A stretch of DNA of 64,000 nucleotides from Flavobacterium sp. HSC-32F16. GTDB taxonomy: Bacteria > Bacteroidota > Bacteroidia > Flavobacteriales > Flavobacteriaceae. This document shows positions 53,804 to 61,082 of the stretch, piece by piece. The stretch lies in assembly GCF_024171645.1 (NCBI RefSeq), contig NZ_JALKAC010000003.1:62001-126000 (forward strand). Reading direction: 5' to 3'. Each line of letters begins with the position of its first letter. Positions within the stretch are counted from its first letter, which is position 1. A program made the position numbers and the translations under genes. Below the pieces are notes generated by a model, which did no database searches, was not told the DNA's origin, and saw only the letters and a program-made list of their open reading frames with translations.

Positions 53804-54751
53804 ATGAAAACCATAAATAAAAAAATAAGAAAAACAGCCCTAATTTTTTTGATCGGATCATCATTTTTGATTTCGATTGACACTATGGCTCAACGTCGTG
53901 CCGGCGGCGGCGGCGCTGGTATTCACAGAGCCGGCGGCGGTTCACAAGCTAGACCGGCAGTTTCAAGACCAGCCAGTCAATCACGACCTACGGTAAACAG
54001 ACCAGCGGCCACAAGACCCGGATCTAATGGAGGAACAAGAGTTACAAGACCTGCTAATACTTCAAACACAAACATTAACAACAGAAACAATACAAACAAC
54101 CGAAACTCTGGTAACATTAGAAATTCAGGCAACAGAAACACAAACATAAGCGGTAATACCAGAAATGTTGACAGAAGCAGAGACATTACAATAAACAACA
54201 ATAGAAATACAGTTGTTAGACGAAATACCGTTGTTTACGCCCGACCGCCCTATGTATACGGCGGATATAGATATCACGCCTACAATCCTTATTTCTTTCA
54301 TCCTTACACTCCATTTTATTATGGTCCTGTTTGGCATCCGTGGGGATTTTTTGTTGCAACTTTAGCCGTTACAGCAATTGTAGTGAGCGTTGAAAGCACA
54401 CAATATCATTATGATCAGGGTGTTTGGTATGCCCCTTCAAACGGAGGGTATACAGCCGTTCCTGCTCCAGTTGGCGGAACAGTAAATAATATTCCGAGTG
54501 GTGCACAAACCGTCAATACAGGAACCGTAAACAATTATTATTACGGAGGAACTTATTATGAAAAAGATGGCAGTTCGTATAAAGTAGTACCTCCAACAGC
54601 CGGAACAATCGTTGACAATTTACCAGAAGGCGGTAAAGAAGTTACTATTGGTGATGTGAAATATGTGAAATTTGGAGAAACTTACTATCAGCCTGTACAA
54701 GTTGATGGTAAAAACAAATATGAAGTAGTTTTAGTGGAAGAAGATAAATAA
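53804..54751 (+). CDS. Secreted low-complexity protein (DUF6515-like C-terminal region)
   Basis: The 315-residue protein has a signal peptide (DTMA-Q). Residues about 32-145 are of low complexity, rich in Gly, Arg, Pro, Ser, Thr and Asn (GGGGAG, then RPAATRPG-like and NNRNNTNN stretches). A Tyr-rich segment follows (YGGYRYHAYNPYFFHPY), then a hydrophobic helix (FFVATLAVTAIVVSV). The C-terminal repeats are YYYGGTYYEKDGSSYKVV and VKYVKFGETYYQPV. Proteins like this sit in the envelope, and the function is unknown. Confidence 0.65.
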   Translation: MKTINKKIRKTALIFLIGSSFLISIDTMAQRRAGGGGAGIHRAGGGSQARPAVSRPASQSRPTVNRPAATRPGSNGGTRVTRPANTSNTNINNRNNTNNRNSGNIRNSGNRNTNISGNTRNVDRSRDITINNNRNTVVRRNTVVYARPPYVYGGYRYHAYNPYFFHPYTPFYYGPVWHPWGFFVATLAVTAIVVSVESTQYHYDQGVWYAPSNGGYTAVPAPVGGTVNNIPSGAQTVNTGTVNNYYYGGTYYEKDGSSYKVVPPTAGTIVDNLPEGGKEVTIGDVKYVKFGETYYQPVQVDGKNKYEVVLVEEDK

Positions 54752-54795
54752 CAAAATCAGCATAAATTGTATTACTTCTATATAATAAATAGAGT

Positions 54796-54803
54796 TATAT
54801 TTG
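54796..54803 (+). promoter_or_regulatory. -7 box of the formylglycine-generating enzyme gene
   Basis: TATATTTG matches TAnnTTTG. It lies 69 nt before ATG 54873, and the in-frame TTG at 54801 lies inside it. Confidence 0.45.
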
Positions 54804-54872
54804 TTTTTAGATACTTATAACTTTTTTATATATATTTACTTACAAAAAAGATACGAATTAAAAACAATTGCA

Positions 54873-56015
54873 ATGAAAAATAAAACCTTTTGGATTTTCT
54901 CATTTTTGACAATCTGCATCATTTCAATTACTTATGGCGTTACACGATTAATTTCACCTAAAGAAAAATTAACAAAAACAGCTTTAGAATGCCATGAAAT
55001 TCCTAATACATCAGAACCATCTGCGTTTAAACCTACTATCGAAAACAAAAACAAACCTGCCGGAAAAGCTCCAAAAGGAATGGTTTGGATACCAGGCGGC
55101 GAATTCTCTATGGGAAGCAATGTTGAAGATGAAAGTTTATGCAGTTTATCCGGTGTAACAAAAGATGCCGCTCCTATTCATCGTGTTTACGTTGATGGTT
55201 ATTACATGGACGAAACTGAAGTTACCAACCAGGAATATGAAAAATTTGTAAAAGCTACCGGATATATAACGGTTGCTGAACAAAAACCAACTAAAGAAGA
55301 ATTTCCAACAGCCGCAGAAGAAGATTTAATTACAGGTTCGGTAATATTTACTCCTACTTCATCAGCGGTTAATTTGAATAATTTTTTACAATGGTGGTCT
55401 TATGTTGGAGGAGCAGACTGGAAACATCCGCTTGGACCTGAAAGTTCTATTAAAGGAAAAGAAAATTATCCTGTTGTGCATATTACTTATGAAGATGCTG
55501 CAGCGTACGCCAAATGGGCTGGAAAAAGACTTCCAACTGAAGCAGAATGGGAATTTGCCGCAAGAGGAGGAAAAACCGGAGAAATTTATGCTTGGGGAAA
55601 CACACTTAAACCAAAAGGAAAATTTCAGGCTAATATATATCAGGGGCATTTCCCTATTAAAGATGGCGATACAGGAGAAGACGGTTTTAAAGGAATTGCT
55701 CCTGTAAAACAATATGCTCCAAATACTTACGGCCTTTATGATGTTGCAGGAAATGTATGGGAATGGATAAACGACTGGTACAGCGTAGATTATTACAAAT
55801 CATTAAGTGAAAGCGGGAAAGTTACTAAAAATCCGCAGGGGCCGGATGCTTATAATGACCCTAAAGATCCAACACAAATAAAACGGGTACATCGCGGTGG
55901 TTCATTTTTGTGTACTGACCAATATTGTACTCGTTACATGGTTGGGACAAGAGGAAAAGGCGAAATCAGATCAGCCGCCAACCACGTTGGTTTTAGATGT
56001 GTAAAAAGTATTTAA
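54873..56015 (+). CDS. Formylglycine-generating enzyme (SUMF1 type), exported or membrane-anchored
   Basis: The 380-residue protein has an N-terminal hydrophobic anchor or signal (FWIFSFLTICIISITYGV). The FGE-sulfatase domain starts at GMVWIPGGEFSMGSN (about 67) and continues through the blocks TGYITVAEQ, WWSYVGGADWKHPLGPESS, WAGKRLPTEAEWEFAARGG, GEDGFKGIAPV and AGNVWEWINDWY. The two redox cysteines that mark true formylglycine-generating enzymes are both present in FLCTDQYCTRY (Cys347 and Cys352). Most SUMF1-like bacterial proteins lack them. It would oxidise a Cys in a sulfatase to formylglycine in the periplasm. No sulfatase is in the window. Confidence 0.85.
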   Translation: MKNKTFWIFSFLTICIISITYGVTRLISPKEKLTKTALECHEIPNTSEPSAFKPTIENKNKPAGKAPKGMVWIPGGEFSMGSNVEDESLCSLSGVTKDAAPIHRVYVDGYYMDETEVTNQEYEKFVKATGYITVAEQKPTKEEFPTAAEEDLITGSVIFTPTSSAVNLNNFLQWWSYVGGADWKHPLGPESSIKGKENYPVVHITYEDAAAYAKWAGKRLPTEAEWEFAARGGKTGEIYAWGNTLKPKGKFQANIYQGHFPIKDGDTGEDGFKGIAPVKQYAPNTYGLYDVAGNVWEWINDWYSVDYYKSLSESGKVTKNPQGPDAYNDPKDPTQIKRVHRGGSFLCTDQYCTRYMVGTRGKGEIRSAANHVGFRCVKSI

Positions 56016-56036
56016 ACCATAAAAAAACAGCACTGG

Positions 56037-56067
56037 AAAAGGGTTCTATAAAACAGAATCCTTTTTT
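56037..56067 (+). terminator. Rho-independent terminator after the formylglycine-generating enzyme
   Basis: AAAAGGGTTCT (56037-56047) pairs with AGAATCCTTTT (56055-56065) with one G-U pair, followed by T. It starts 22 nt after the stop. Confidence 0.8.
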
Positions 56068-56112
56068 ATTTTTGAAGATAAAACACAGAATATGTCTGCT
56101 AAAAAAAATGTC

Positions 56113-56120
56113 TATATTTG
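56113..56120 (+). promoter_or_regulatory. -7 box of pepT
   Basis: TATATTTG matches TAnnTTTG and lies 16 nt before ATG 56137. The leader is therefore very short. Confidence 0.5.
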
Positions 56121-56136
56121 CTAAAAATAAAAAGAA

Positions 56137-57414
56137 ATGCAACATATCATAGATCGTTTTATCAGTTATGTAACAATTGATACTGAATCAGATCCAAATT
56201 CGAAAACAACACCCAGTACAGAAAAACAATGGAATCTTGCCAATAAATTAGTTGAAGAGCTAAAAACAATTGGTTTAACAGATGTTACAATAGACGACAA
56301 AGCTTATATCATGGCGACACTGCCAAGCAATGTTGATCACGAAGTACCTACAATTGGATTTGTTTCTCATTTTGATACTTCTCCAGACTTTAGCGGTGCC
56401 AATGTAAAACCTCAAATAGTAGAGAATTACGACGGAAAAGATATTGTTTTAAATGCTGAAAAAAACATCATTTTATCTCCGGATTACTTCAAAGACTTAT
56501 TACAATATAAAGGTCAAACAATTATTACCACTGACGGAACTACGTTGCTGGGTGCCGATGATAAAGCAGGAATCACGGAAATTGTTTCTGCAATGGAATA
56601 CCTAATTCAGCATCCGGAAATTAAGCACGGAAAAATCAGAATTGGTTTTACGCCTGATGAAGAAATTGGCAGCGGTGCACATCATTTTGATGTCGAAAAA
56701 TTTGGTGCTCAATGGGCTTATACCATGGACGGAAGCCAGATTGGCGAATTAGAATATGAAAATTTTAATGCTGCCGGAGCTAAAATTACTTTTAAAGGAA
56801 AAAGCGTTCATCCGGGTTATGCAAAAGGCAAAATGATTAACTCAATGCTTCTTGCCAATGAGTTTATTAATGAACTTCCTAAAGGAGAAACGCCGCAGGA
56901 AACTAAAGGTTACGAAGGATTTTTCCACGTACATCATTTAACAGGAAGTATTGAAGAAACAGTTTTAGAATTGATTATTCGTGATCATAACAAAAAGAAA
57001 TTCGAAAAACGTAAAGAACTTATTGAAAAAATTACGAAGAAATTCAACAAAAAATTCGCGAAGAAATTTGGCGAAGATATTGTAATTTCAGAAGTAAGAG
57101 ATCAATATTACAATATGAAAGAAAAAGTACTTCCGGTAAAACATATTGTAGATATTGCCGAAAAAGCAATGCGCGAATTAAACATCAAACCAATCATAAA
57201 ACCTATTCGCGGAGGTACTGACGGATCGCAGCTGTCTTTTATGGGACTACCTTGTCCTAATATTTTTGCCGGCGGACACAACTTCCACGGAAAGTATGAA
57301 TATGTTCCTGCAGAAAGCATCCAGAAAGCAACTGAGGTTATTGTGAAAATCGCAGAACTTACCGCAATTCCTGGTATTTTTGATATAAAAGAAAATTCTA
57401 AAGTGAAAAAATAA
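56137..57414 (+). CDS. pepT: Peptidase T (tripeptide aminopeptidase)
   Basis: The 425-residue M20 metallopeptidase releases the N-terminal residue from tripeptides in the cytoplasm. Zinc-site blocks are [30 protein letters not shown], and [16 protein letters not shown] with the catalytic Glu pair. [38 protein letters not shown] provides the remaining ligands. Length is as expected. The next gene starts immediately after its stop codon. Confidence 0.97.
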   Translation: MQHIIDRFISYVTIDTESDPNSKTTPSTEKQWNLANKLVEELKTIGLTDVTIDDKAYIMATLPSNVDHEVPTIGFVSHFDTSPDFSGANVKPQIVENYDGKDIVLNAEKNIILSPDYFKDLLQYKGQTIITTDGTTLLGADDKAGITEIVSAMEYLIQHPEIKHGKIRIGFTPDEEIGSGAHHFDVEKFGAQWAYTMDGSQIGELEYENFNAAGAKITFKGKSVHPGYAKGKMINSMLLANEFINELPKGETPQETKGYEGFFHVHHLTGSIEETVLELIIRDHNKKKFEKRKELIEKITKKFNKKFAKKFGEDIVISEVRDQYYNMKEKVLPVKHIVDIAEKAMRELNIKPIIKPIRGGTDGSQLSFMGLPCPNIFAGGHNFHGKYEYVPAESIQKATEVIVKIAELTAIPGIFDIKENSKVKK

Positions 57415-58002
57415 TTGGATTCTGCTTCCGAAAATAAAGGCATCTGGAAATACAGCAGTCAATGGGAAGAAGAATTACTTCTTCTTAAAGCTGTCATTGA
57501 TAAAACTGAACTAAGCGAAACCACAAAATGGGGAGGTTCAGTGTATGTTTATCAAAAGAAAAATGTAATTGGTTTAGGAGGTTTTAAAGATTATTTTGCG
57601 ATTTGGTTTTTCAATGGTGTTTTTCTAAAAGACAACAAAAAGAAGCTGACTAATGCTCAGGAAGATAAAACAAAATCATTGCGTCAATGGCGTTTTAAAT
57701 CGAAAGAAGAAATAAACGAGACCGCAATTATAGAATACATCTTAGAAGCAATTGAAAATGAAAAACAAGGAAAAATCATTAAACCTTCAAAGAAAGAAGC
57801 CATAATTTCAGAACTTCTTGAAAAGGAAATGATTCAAAATCCTCTTTTAAAAGAAGCTTTCCAAAAGTTTAGCCCGTATAAACAATATGAGTTTCTGGAA
57901 TATATTGAAAGTGCCAAACAAGAGAAAACAAAACTTTCGAGAATTGAAAAAGTGATTCCGATGATTTTGGCGAATGTTGGGTTGAACGATAAATACAGGT
58001 AG
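57415..58002 (+). CDS. YdeI/OmpD-associated (DUF1801-like) family protein
   Basis: The 195-residue protein starts with TTG directly after the pepT stop, and there is no usable ATG in frame. The DUF1801-like N-terminal part has WEEELLLLKAVIDKTELSETTKWGGSVYVYQKKNVIGLGGFKDYFAIWFFNGVFLKD, and the C-terminal YdeI part has FSPYKQYEFLEYIESAKQEKTKLSRIEKVI. The biochemical role is unknown. Its position makes it part of the pepT transcript. Confidence 0.82.
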   Translation: MDSASENKGIWKYSSQWEEELLLLKAVIDKTELSETTKWGGSVYVYQKKNVIGLGGFKDYFAIWFFNGVFLKDNKKKLTNAQEDKTKSLRQWRFKSKEEINETAIIEYILEAIENEKQGKIIKPSKKEAIISELLEKEMIQNPLLKEAFQKFSPYKQYEFLEYIESAKQEKTKLSRIEKVIPMILANVGLNDKYR

Positions 58003-58025
58003 TTTAATTTAAAACTATACGAAAG

Positions 58026-58064
58026 ACCTTTGTCAGAGTTTTAAACTTTGACAAAGGTTTTTTC
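58026..58064 (+). terminator. Rho-independent terminator of the pepT/ydeI-like transcript
   Basis: ACCTTTGTCAGAGTTT pairs with AAACTTTGACAAAGGT with one G-U pair, followed by a T run. It begins 24 nt after the stop at 58002. Confidence 0.85.
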
Positions 58065-58131
58065 TTTACGGCAAAGTATTGTCATTTCTTCGGCTGTAAT
58101 AACACACTTAGTGCAGTTATACAAAACAAAA

Positions 58132-58164
58132 AAATCCCAAACTCCATTGTGAAGTTTGGGATTT
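58132..58164 (-). terminator. Rho-independent terminator of yajC
   Basis: AAATCCCAAACT (58132-58143) and AGTTTGGGATTT (58153-58164) form a perfect 12-bp stem. An A-rich run on the left becomes a U run in minus-strand RNA. It lies 33 nt after the yajC stop. Confidence 0.85.
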
Positions 58165-58196
58165 ATTATTTTAGAATTTCTTTTTTTACAAAAAAA

Positions 58197-58472
58197 TTAA
58201 GCCTTTTTATTCAAAGCGGCACTCAATTCTAAAGAAATAGCTGAACGCTCTATTTTTAATTTTCCTGACATAGTTTCGATGACAACTGAAGTTTCAGCAA
58301 GCTCAACAACTTTACCATGAAAACCACTTTTAGTAATTATTTTATCACCTACTTTTAGGCCGCTTTCAAATTCTTTTTCGTTTTTTGCTCTTTTTTGTTG
58401 TGGTCTGATCATGAAAAAATAGATTACCACGAACATTAATAGGAATGGCGCAAATTGAGTTAATTGTCCCAT
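58197..58472 (-). CDS. yajC: Preprotein translocase subunit YajC
   Basis: The 91-residue protein has one N-terminal helix (FAPFLLMFVVIYFFMIRPQQKR) with the RPQ-K-R stop-transfer motif typical of YajC. The cytoplasmic KOW-like domain follows (LKVGDKIITKSGFHGKVVELAETSVVIET). It associates with SecDF at the Sec translocon. The nusB gene is directly upstream on the same strand, with a dispersed repeat between them. Confidence 0.95.
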   Translation of the reverse strand: MGQLTQFAPFLLMFVVIYFFMIRPQQKRAKNEKEFESGLKVGDKIITKSGFHGKVVELAETSVVIETMSGKLKIERSAISLELSAALNKKA

Positions 58473-58514
58473 AATTTAAATTCTGTTTTTGATTTATATT
58501 AATATTTTTTTTAA

Positions 58515-58545
58515 GGACTCTTCGACTTCGCTCAGAGTGACACTC
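58515..58545. repeat. CTTCGACTTCGCTCAGAGTG repeat
   Basis: The spacer between nusB and yajC contains GACTCTTCGACTTCGCTCAG and AGTGACACTC. This GC-richer string stands out from its AT-rich surroundings and is a known style of dispersed intergenic repeat in several bacterial groups. Confidence 0.5.
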
Positions 58546-58567
58546 AAAAATTAATTTTTATTCATTT

Positions 58568-59512
58568 TTACATCAAACCTCTACCCACTTTTACCATCTT
58601 TTTGTTGGCTTCAAGCTCTTTTACAAGGTTATCTAAAATTCCGTTGATAAAAATACTGCTTTTTGGTGTAGAATACTCTTTTGCAATTTCTAAATATTCG
58701 TTAAGAGTTACTTTTACTGGAATTGAAGGGAATTTCAAGAACTCGCAGATCGCCATTTTTAAGATAATAGTATCAATTTCAGCAATCCTTTCACTATCCC
58801 AGTTTGGAGTTTTATCGTCATATTCCTTTGCTAAAACCGATTCGTTTAAAACTGTTCTTCTAAATAAATCTTTTGCAAAATCTTTATCTTCAACGTCTTT
58901 ATACAATTTAGGAACTCTAAAATCGTCTGGATCTTCTGTTTTAATTGCTTTTAACTGTTTGATAATATGTGTATTTACAACCGGAATATCATCAACCCAA
59001 GTTAATTTATCATCCTCCAAATATTCATATAATTTGTCATTTGGAACAATCACTTCTGCAAATAAATCAGCAACAAACTGTTTATCTTCCTCAAAAGTAT
59101 TAATGTTATTGCTCATGTATTTTTTATACAAATCGCTTGCTTTTATATCATTTAAAAGCAAAATAATATAATCATCGTTTAATGACCAATTGTTGATTTT
59201 ACGATTTTCTAAAGCAATACTAAGGGAATTACTTTCGGCAAGAAGCTGAAAGATTTTGTTTTTGATGAACTTTTCGTTCGGATTACGTTCTGCTGCAGTA
59301 GCAAGATGTTTTTTACTTGACAAATGCAAAAATACCGATTCTTTTTTGCAAATTTCAATCAATGAAGAAAGCATTATAAGATATAAGTCCTGAATATTAT
59401 CTATACTGTAAAAAAGAAACTTCTCTTCTTTTTCCAGATTATCAGAACCGCTTTGGTGCATTGCATAAATGGATTGCATTACTTTAACGCGTATGTGTCT
59501 TCTATTTACCAC
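58568..59512 (-). CDS. nusB: Transcription antitermination factor NusB
   Basis: The 314-residue protein starts MVNRRHIRVKVMQSIYAMHQS, a NusB-type N terminus but with a longer middle region than the about 140 residues of E. coli NusB. The family signature is at the C terminus (DTIILKMAICEFLKFPSIPVKVTLNEYLEIAKEYSTPKSSIFINGILDNLV). Such long NusB proteins are usual in Bacteroidetes. It supports rRNA antitermination. A TAATTTTG box on the minus strand (59541-59548) lies about 30 nt upstream. Confidence 0.93.
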   Translation of the reverse strand: MVNRRHIRVKVMQSIYAMHQSGSDNLEKEEKFLFYSIDNIQDLYLIMLSSLIEICKKESVFLHLSSKKHLATAAERNPNEKFIKNKIFQLLAESNSLSIALENRKINNWSLNDDYIILLLNDIKASDLYKKYMSNNINTFEEDKQFVADLFAEVIVPNDKLYEYLEDDKLTWVDDIPVVNTHIIKQLKAIKTEDPDDFRVPKLYKDVEDKDFAKDLFRRTVLNESVLAKEYDDKTPNWDSERIAEIDTIILKMAICEFLKFPSIPVKVTLNEYLEIAKEYSTPKSSIFINGILDNLVKELEANKKMVKVGRGLM

Positions 59513-59587
59513 CTTGTAAGAACATTTAAAAATTAGTCTGCAAAATTAGGAATTTCAATCCTGATATTAAAATTAATTCGTAAAAAA

Positions 59588-59682
59588 GTCGTCGTTTAAG
59601 TGGTCAGTTTTCAGAATTTAGTGGTTAGTCTGATTTGAAGTAAATCATTTATCAGTATTTAGTGAGCAGTCCAGTATATTGA
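59588..59682. repeat. CAGTTTTCAG/CAGTATTTAG spacer repeat
   Basis: The gap between leucine dehydrogenase and nusB contains GTCAGTTTTCAG, ATCAGTATTTAG and GAGCAGTCCAGTAT units, related to the ACTGAAAACTG units at 28743-28841. There is no gene in this gap. Confidence 0.4.
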
Positions 59683-59722
59683 CAAAAAAAATCTCAGCTT
59701 ACAGACCAAACTGTAAACTGAG
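59683..59722 (-). terminator. Rho-independent terminator of leucine dehydrogenase
   Basis: CTCAGCTTACAG (59693-59704) pairs with CTGTAAACTGAG (59711-59722) with one mismatch. The A run at 59684-59691 becomes a U run on the minus strand. Confidence 0.75.
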
Positions 59723-59770
59723 ACTAAATGCTATATATTGAACACTAAAAAAGTCAACACTGAATACTAA

Positions 59771-60877
59771 TTACTTTTTAGCGTTTTCAATTTTTCTTGC
59801 ATCAATACGATTTTGAGCAATTGTAAGCGCAGCTTTATGAGTTGTGATTCCGTTTTTTACAGCGTAATCAATAATTTCTAAAGTAGTATTATAGATGTTT
59901 TCGGTTTTAGCCATGATTTCAGATTTACCATAATGCTCTAATTCAGCATAAACATTGATAATTCCACCAGCATTGATCAAGAAATCCGGAGCATATAAAA
60001 TACCTCTTTCCTGCAGTCTTGCACCGTGAACATTTTCATCAGCCAATTGGTTGTTTGCTGCACCAGCAATAACTTTCGCTTTAATTTTGTTTACTGTGTC
60101 GTCGTTAATTGTTGCCCCCATTGCACATGGTGCGTAGATATCAACATCGGCAGTATACAAATCTTCGCCTGTATAAATTGATGCGTTATATTTTGAAGCA
60201 ACCTGGTATAATTTTTCTTCATTAATATCTGTAATTGTAACCTGAGCTCCTTCTTTAGTTAAATATTCAACCAGAGTTTCACCCACGTGTCCAATTCCCT
60301 GAACTAAAACTTTTTTACCATCCAGAACATCAGAACCAAACTGACTTTTAGCAGCGGCTTTCATTCCTAAATAAACTCCGTAAGCTGTTACAGGAGAAGG
60401 ATTTCCAGAACCACCTCTTTCTTCAGAGATTCCGGTAACATAAGGTGTTACATCTCTTACAGTGTCCATGTCTTTCGTTTCCATTCCAACATCTTCAGCT
60501 GTAATATATCTTCCGCTTAAAGAATGTACAAACTCACCAAACTTACGCATTAATTCAGGCGTTTTTTGTGTTTTTGCATCTCCAATAATAACCGCTTTTC
60601 CACCGCCAATATTCAGACCGGTAATAGCTGATTTATAAGTCATACCTCTAGAAAGACGCAAAACATCATTTAACGCTTCCCACTCAGTATTGTAATTCCA
60701 CATTCTTGTGCCTCCTAAGGCTGGTCCCATAACAGAATTATGAATACCAATAATTGCTTTTAAACCTGTATCTTTGTCATTGCAAAATACAATTTGTTCG
60801 TGATCATCAAAAGATAACTGACCAAAAACAGGGTCCATTTTTTGAAGTTCCTTTCCAGTTGCGAAAGCTGCATTCAT
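59771..60877 (-). CDS. Leucine dehydrogenase (Glu/Leu/Phe/Val dehydrogenase family)
   Basis: From ATG 60877 the protein has 368 residues. The substrate domain has AIIGIHNSVMGPALGGTRMW, SAITGLNIGGGKAVIIGD with the catalytic Lys, and ITAEDVGM. The NAD domain has VLVQGIGHVGETLVEYL and ADVDIYAPCAMGATIND, then AGAANNQLAD. These match leucine dehydrogenases of Bacillus type more closely than glutamate enzymes. It deaminates branched-chain amino acids. An upstream extension to 60931 (18 residues) lacks family similarity. Confidence 0.93.
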   Translation of the reverse strand: MNAAFATGKELQKMDPVFGQLSFDDHEQIVFCNDKDTGLKAIIGIHNSVMGPALGGTRMWNYNTEWEALNDVLRLSRGMTYKSAITGLNIGGGKAVIIGDAKTQKTPELMRKFGEFVHSLSGRYITAEDVGMETKDMDTVRDVTPYVTGISEERGGSGNPSPVTAYGVYLGMKAAAKSQFGSDVLDGKKVLVQGIGHVGETLVEYLTKEGAQVTITDINEEKLYQVASKYNASIYTGEDLYTADVDIYAPCAMGATINDDTVNKIKAKVIAGAANNQLADENVHGARLQERGILYAPDFLINAGGIINVYAELEHYGKSEIMAKTENIYNTTLEIIDYAVKNGITTHKAALTIAQNRIDARKIENAKK

Positions 60878-60928
60878 AGTGTTAGTTTTAATTTGTTTAG
60901 AAATTATGAATTCGTCAAAAAGACAATC

Positions 60929-60936
60929 CAAACATA
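60929..60936 (-). promoter_or_regulatory. -7 box of leucine dehydrogenase
   Basis: On the minus strand this reads TATGTTTG, an exact TAnnTTTG match, about 51 nt before ATG 60877. Confidence 0.45.
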
Positions 60937-60999
60937 AACAATATATATATATGTGCTAATTTTTTATCTTTAAAATAACAATTTTACAATATAATTGTT

Positions 61000-61029
61000 T
61001 TGATTAAATTTCATTTTATTATAATTTTA
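61000..61029 (+). promoter_or_regulatory. Promoter of the ABC exporter gene
   Basis: TTG (61000-61002) is followed after 19 nt by TAATTTTA (61022-61029), one base from TAnnTTTG. The spacing fits Bacteroidota promoters. ATG 61083 is 53 nt further. Confidence 0.42.
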
Positions 61030-61082
61030 TTTAATAATAATTCATAAATTTAAATCAATTCAATATCGAATTTCTTAAAAAA

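Noticed and set aside
57415..57417. The ydeI-like gene as a frameshifted or truncated gene because it lacks ATG
   Set aside because: The frame is full length for the family from TTG 57415 and directly follows the pepT stop, so an alternative start is the simpler reading.
60940..60952. A short (AT)n run as a phase-variable repeat
   Set aside because: About six dinucleotides in an AT-rich spacer is within chance expectation, and it is outside any coding frame.
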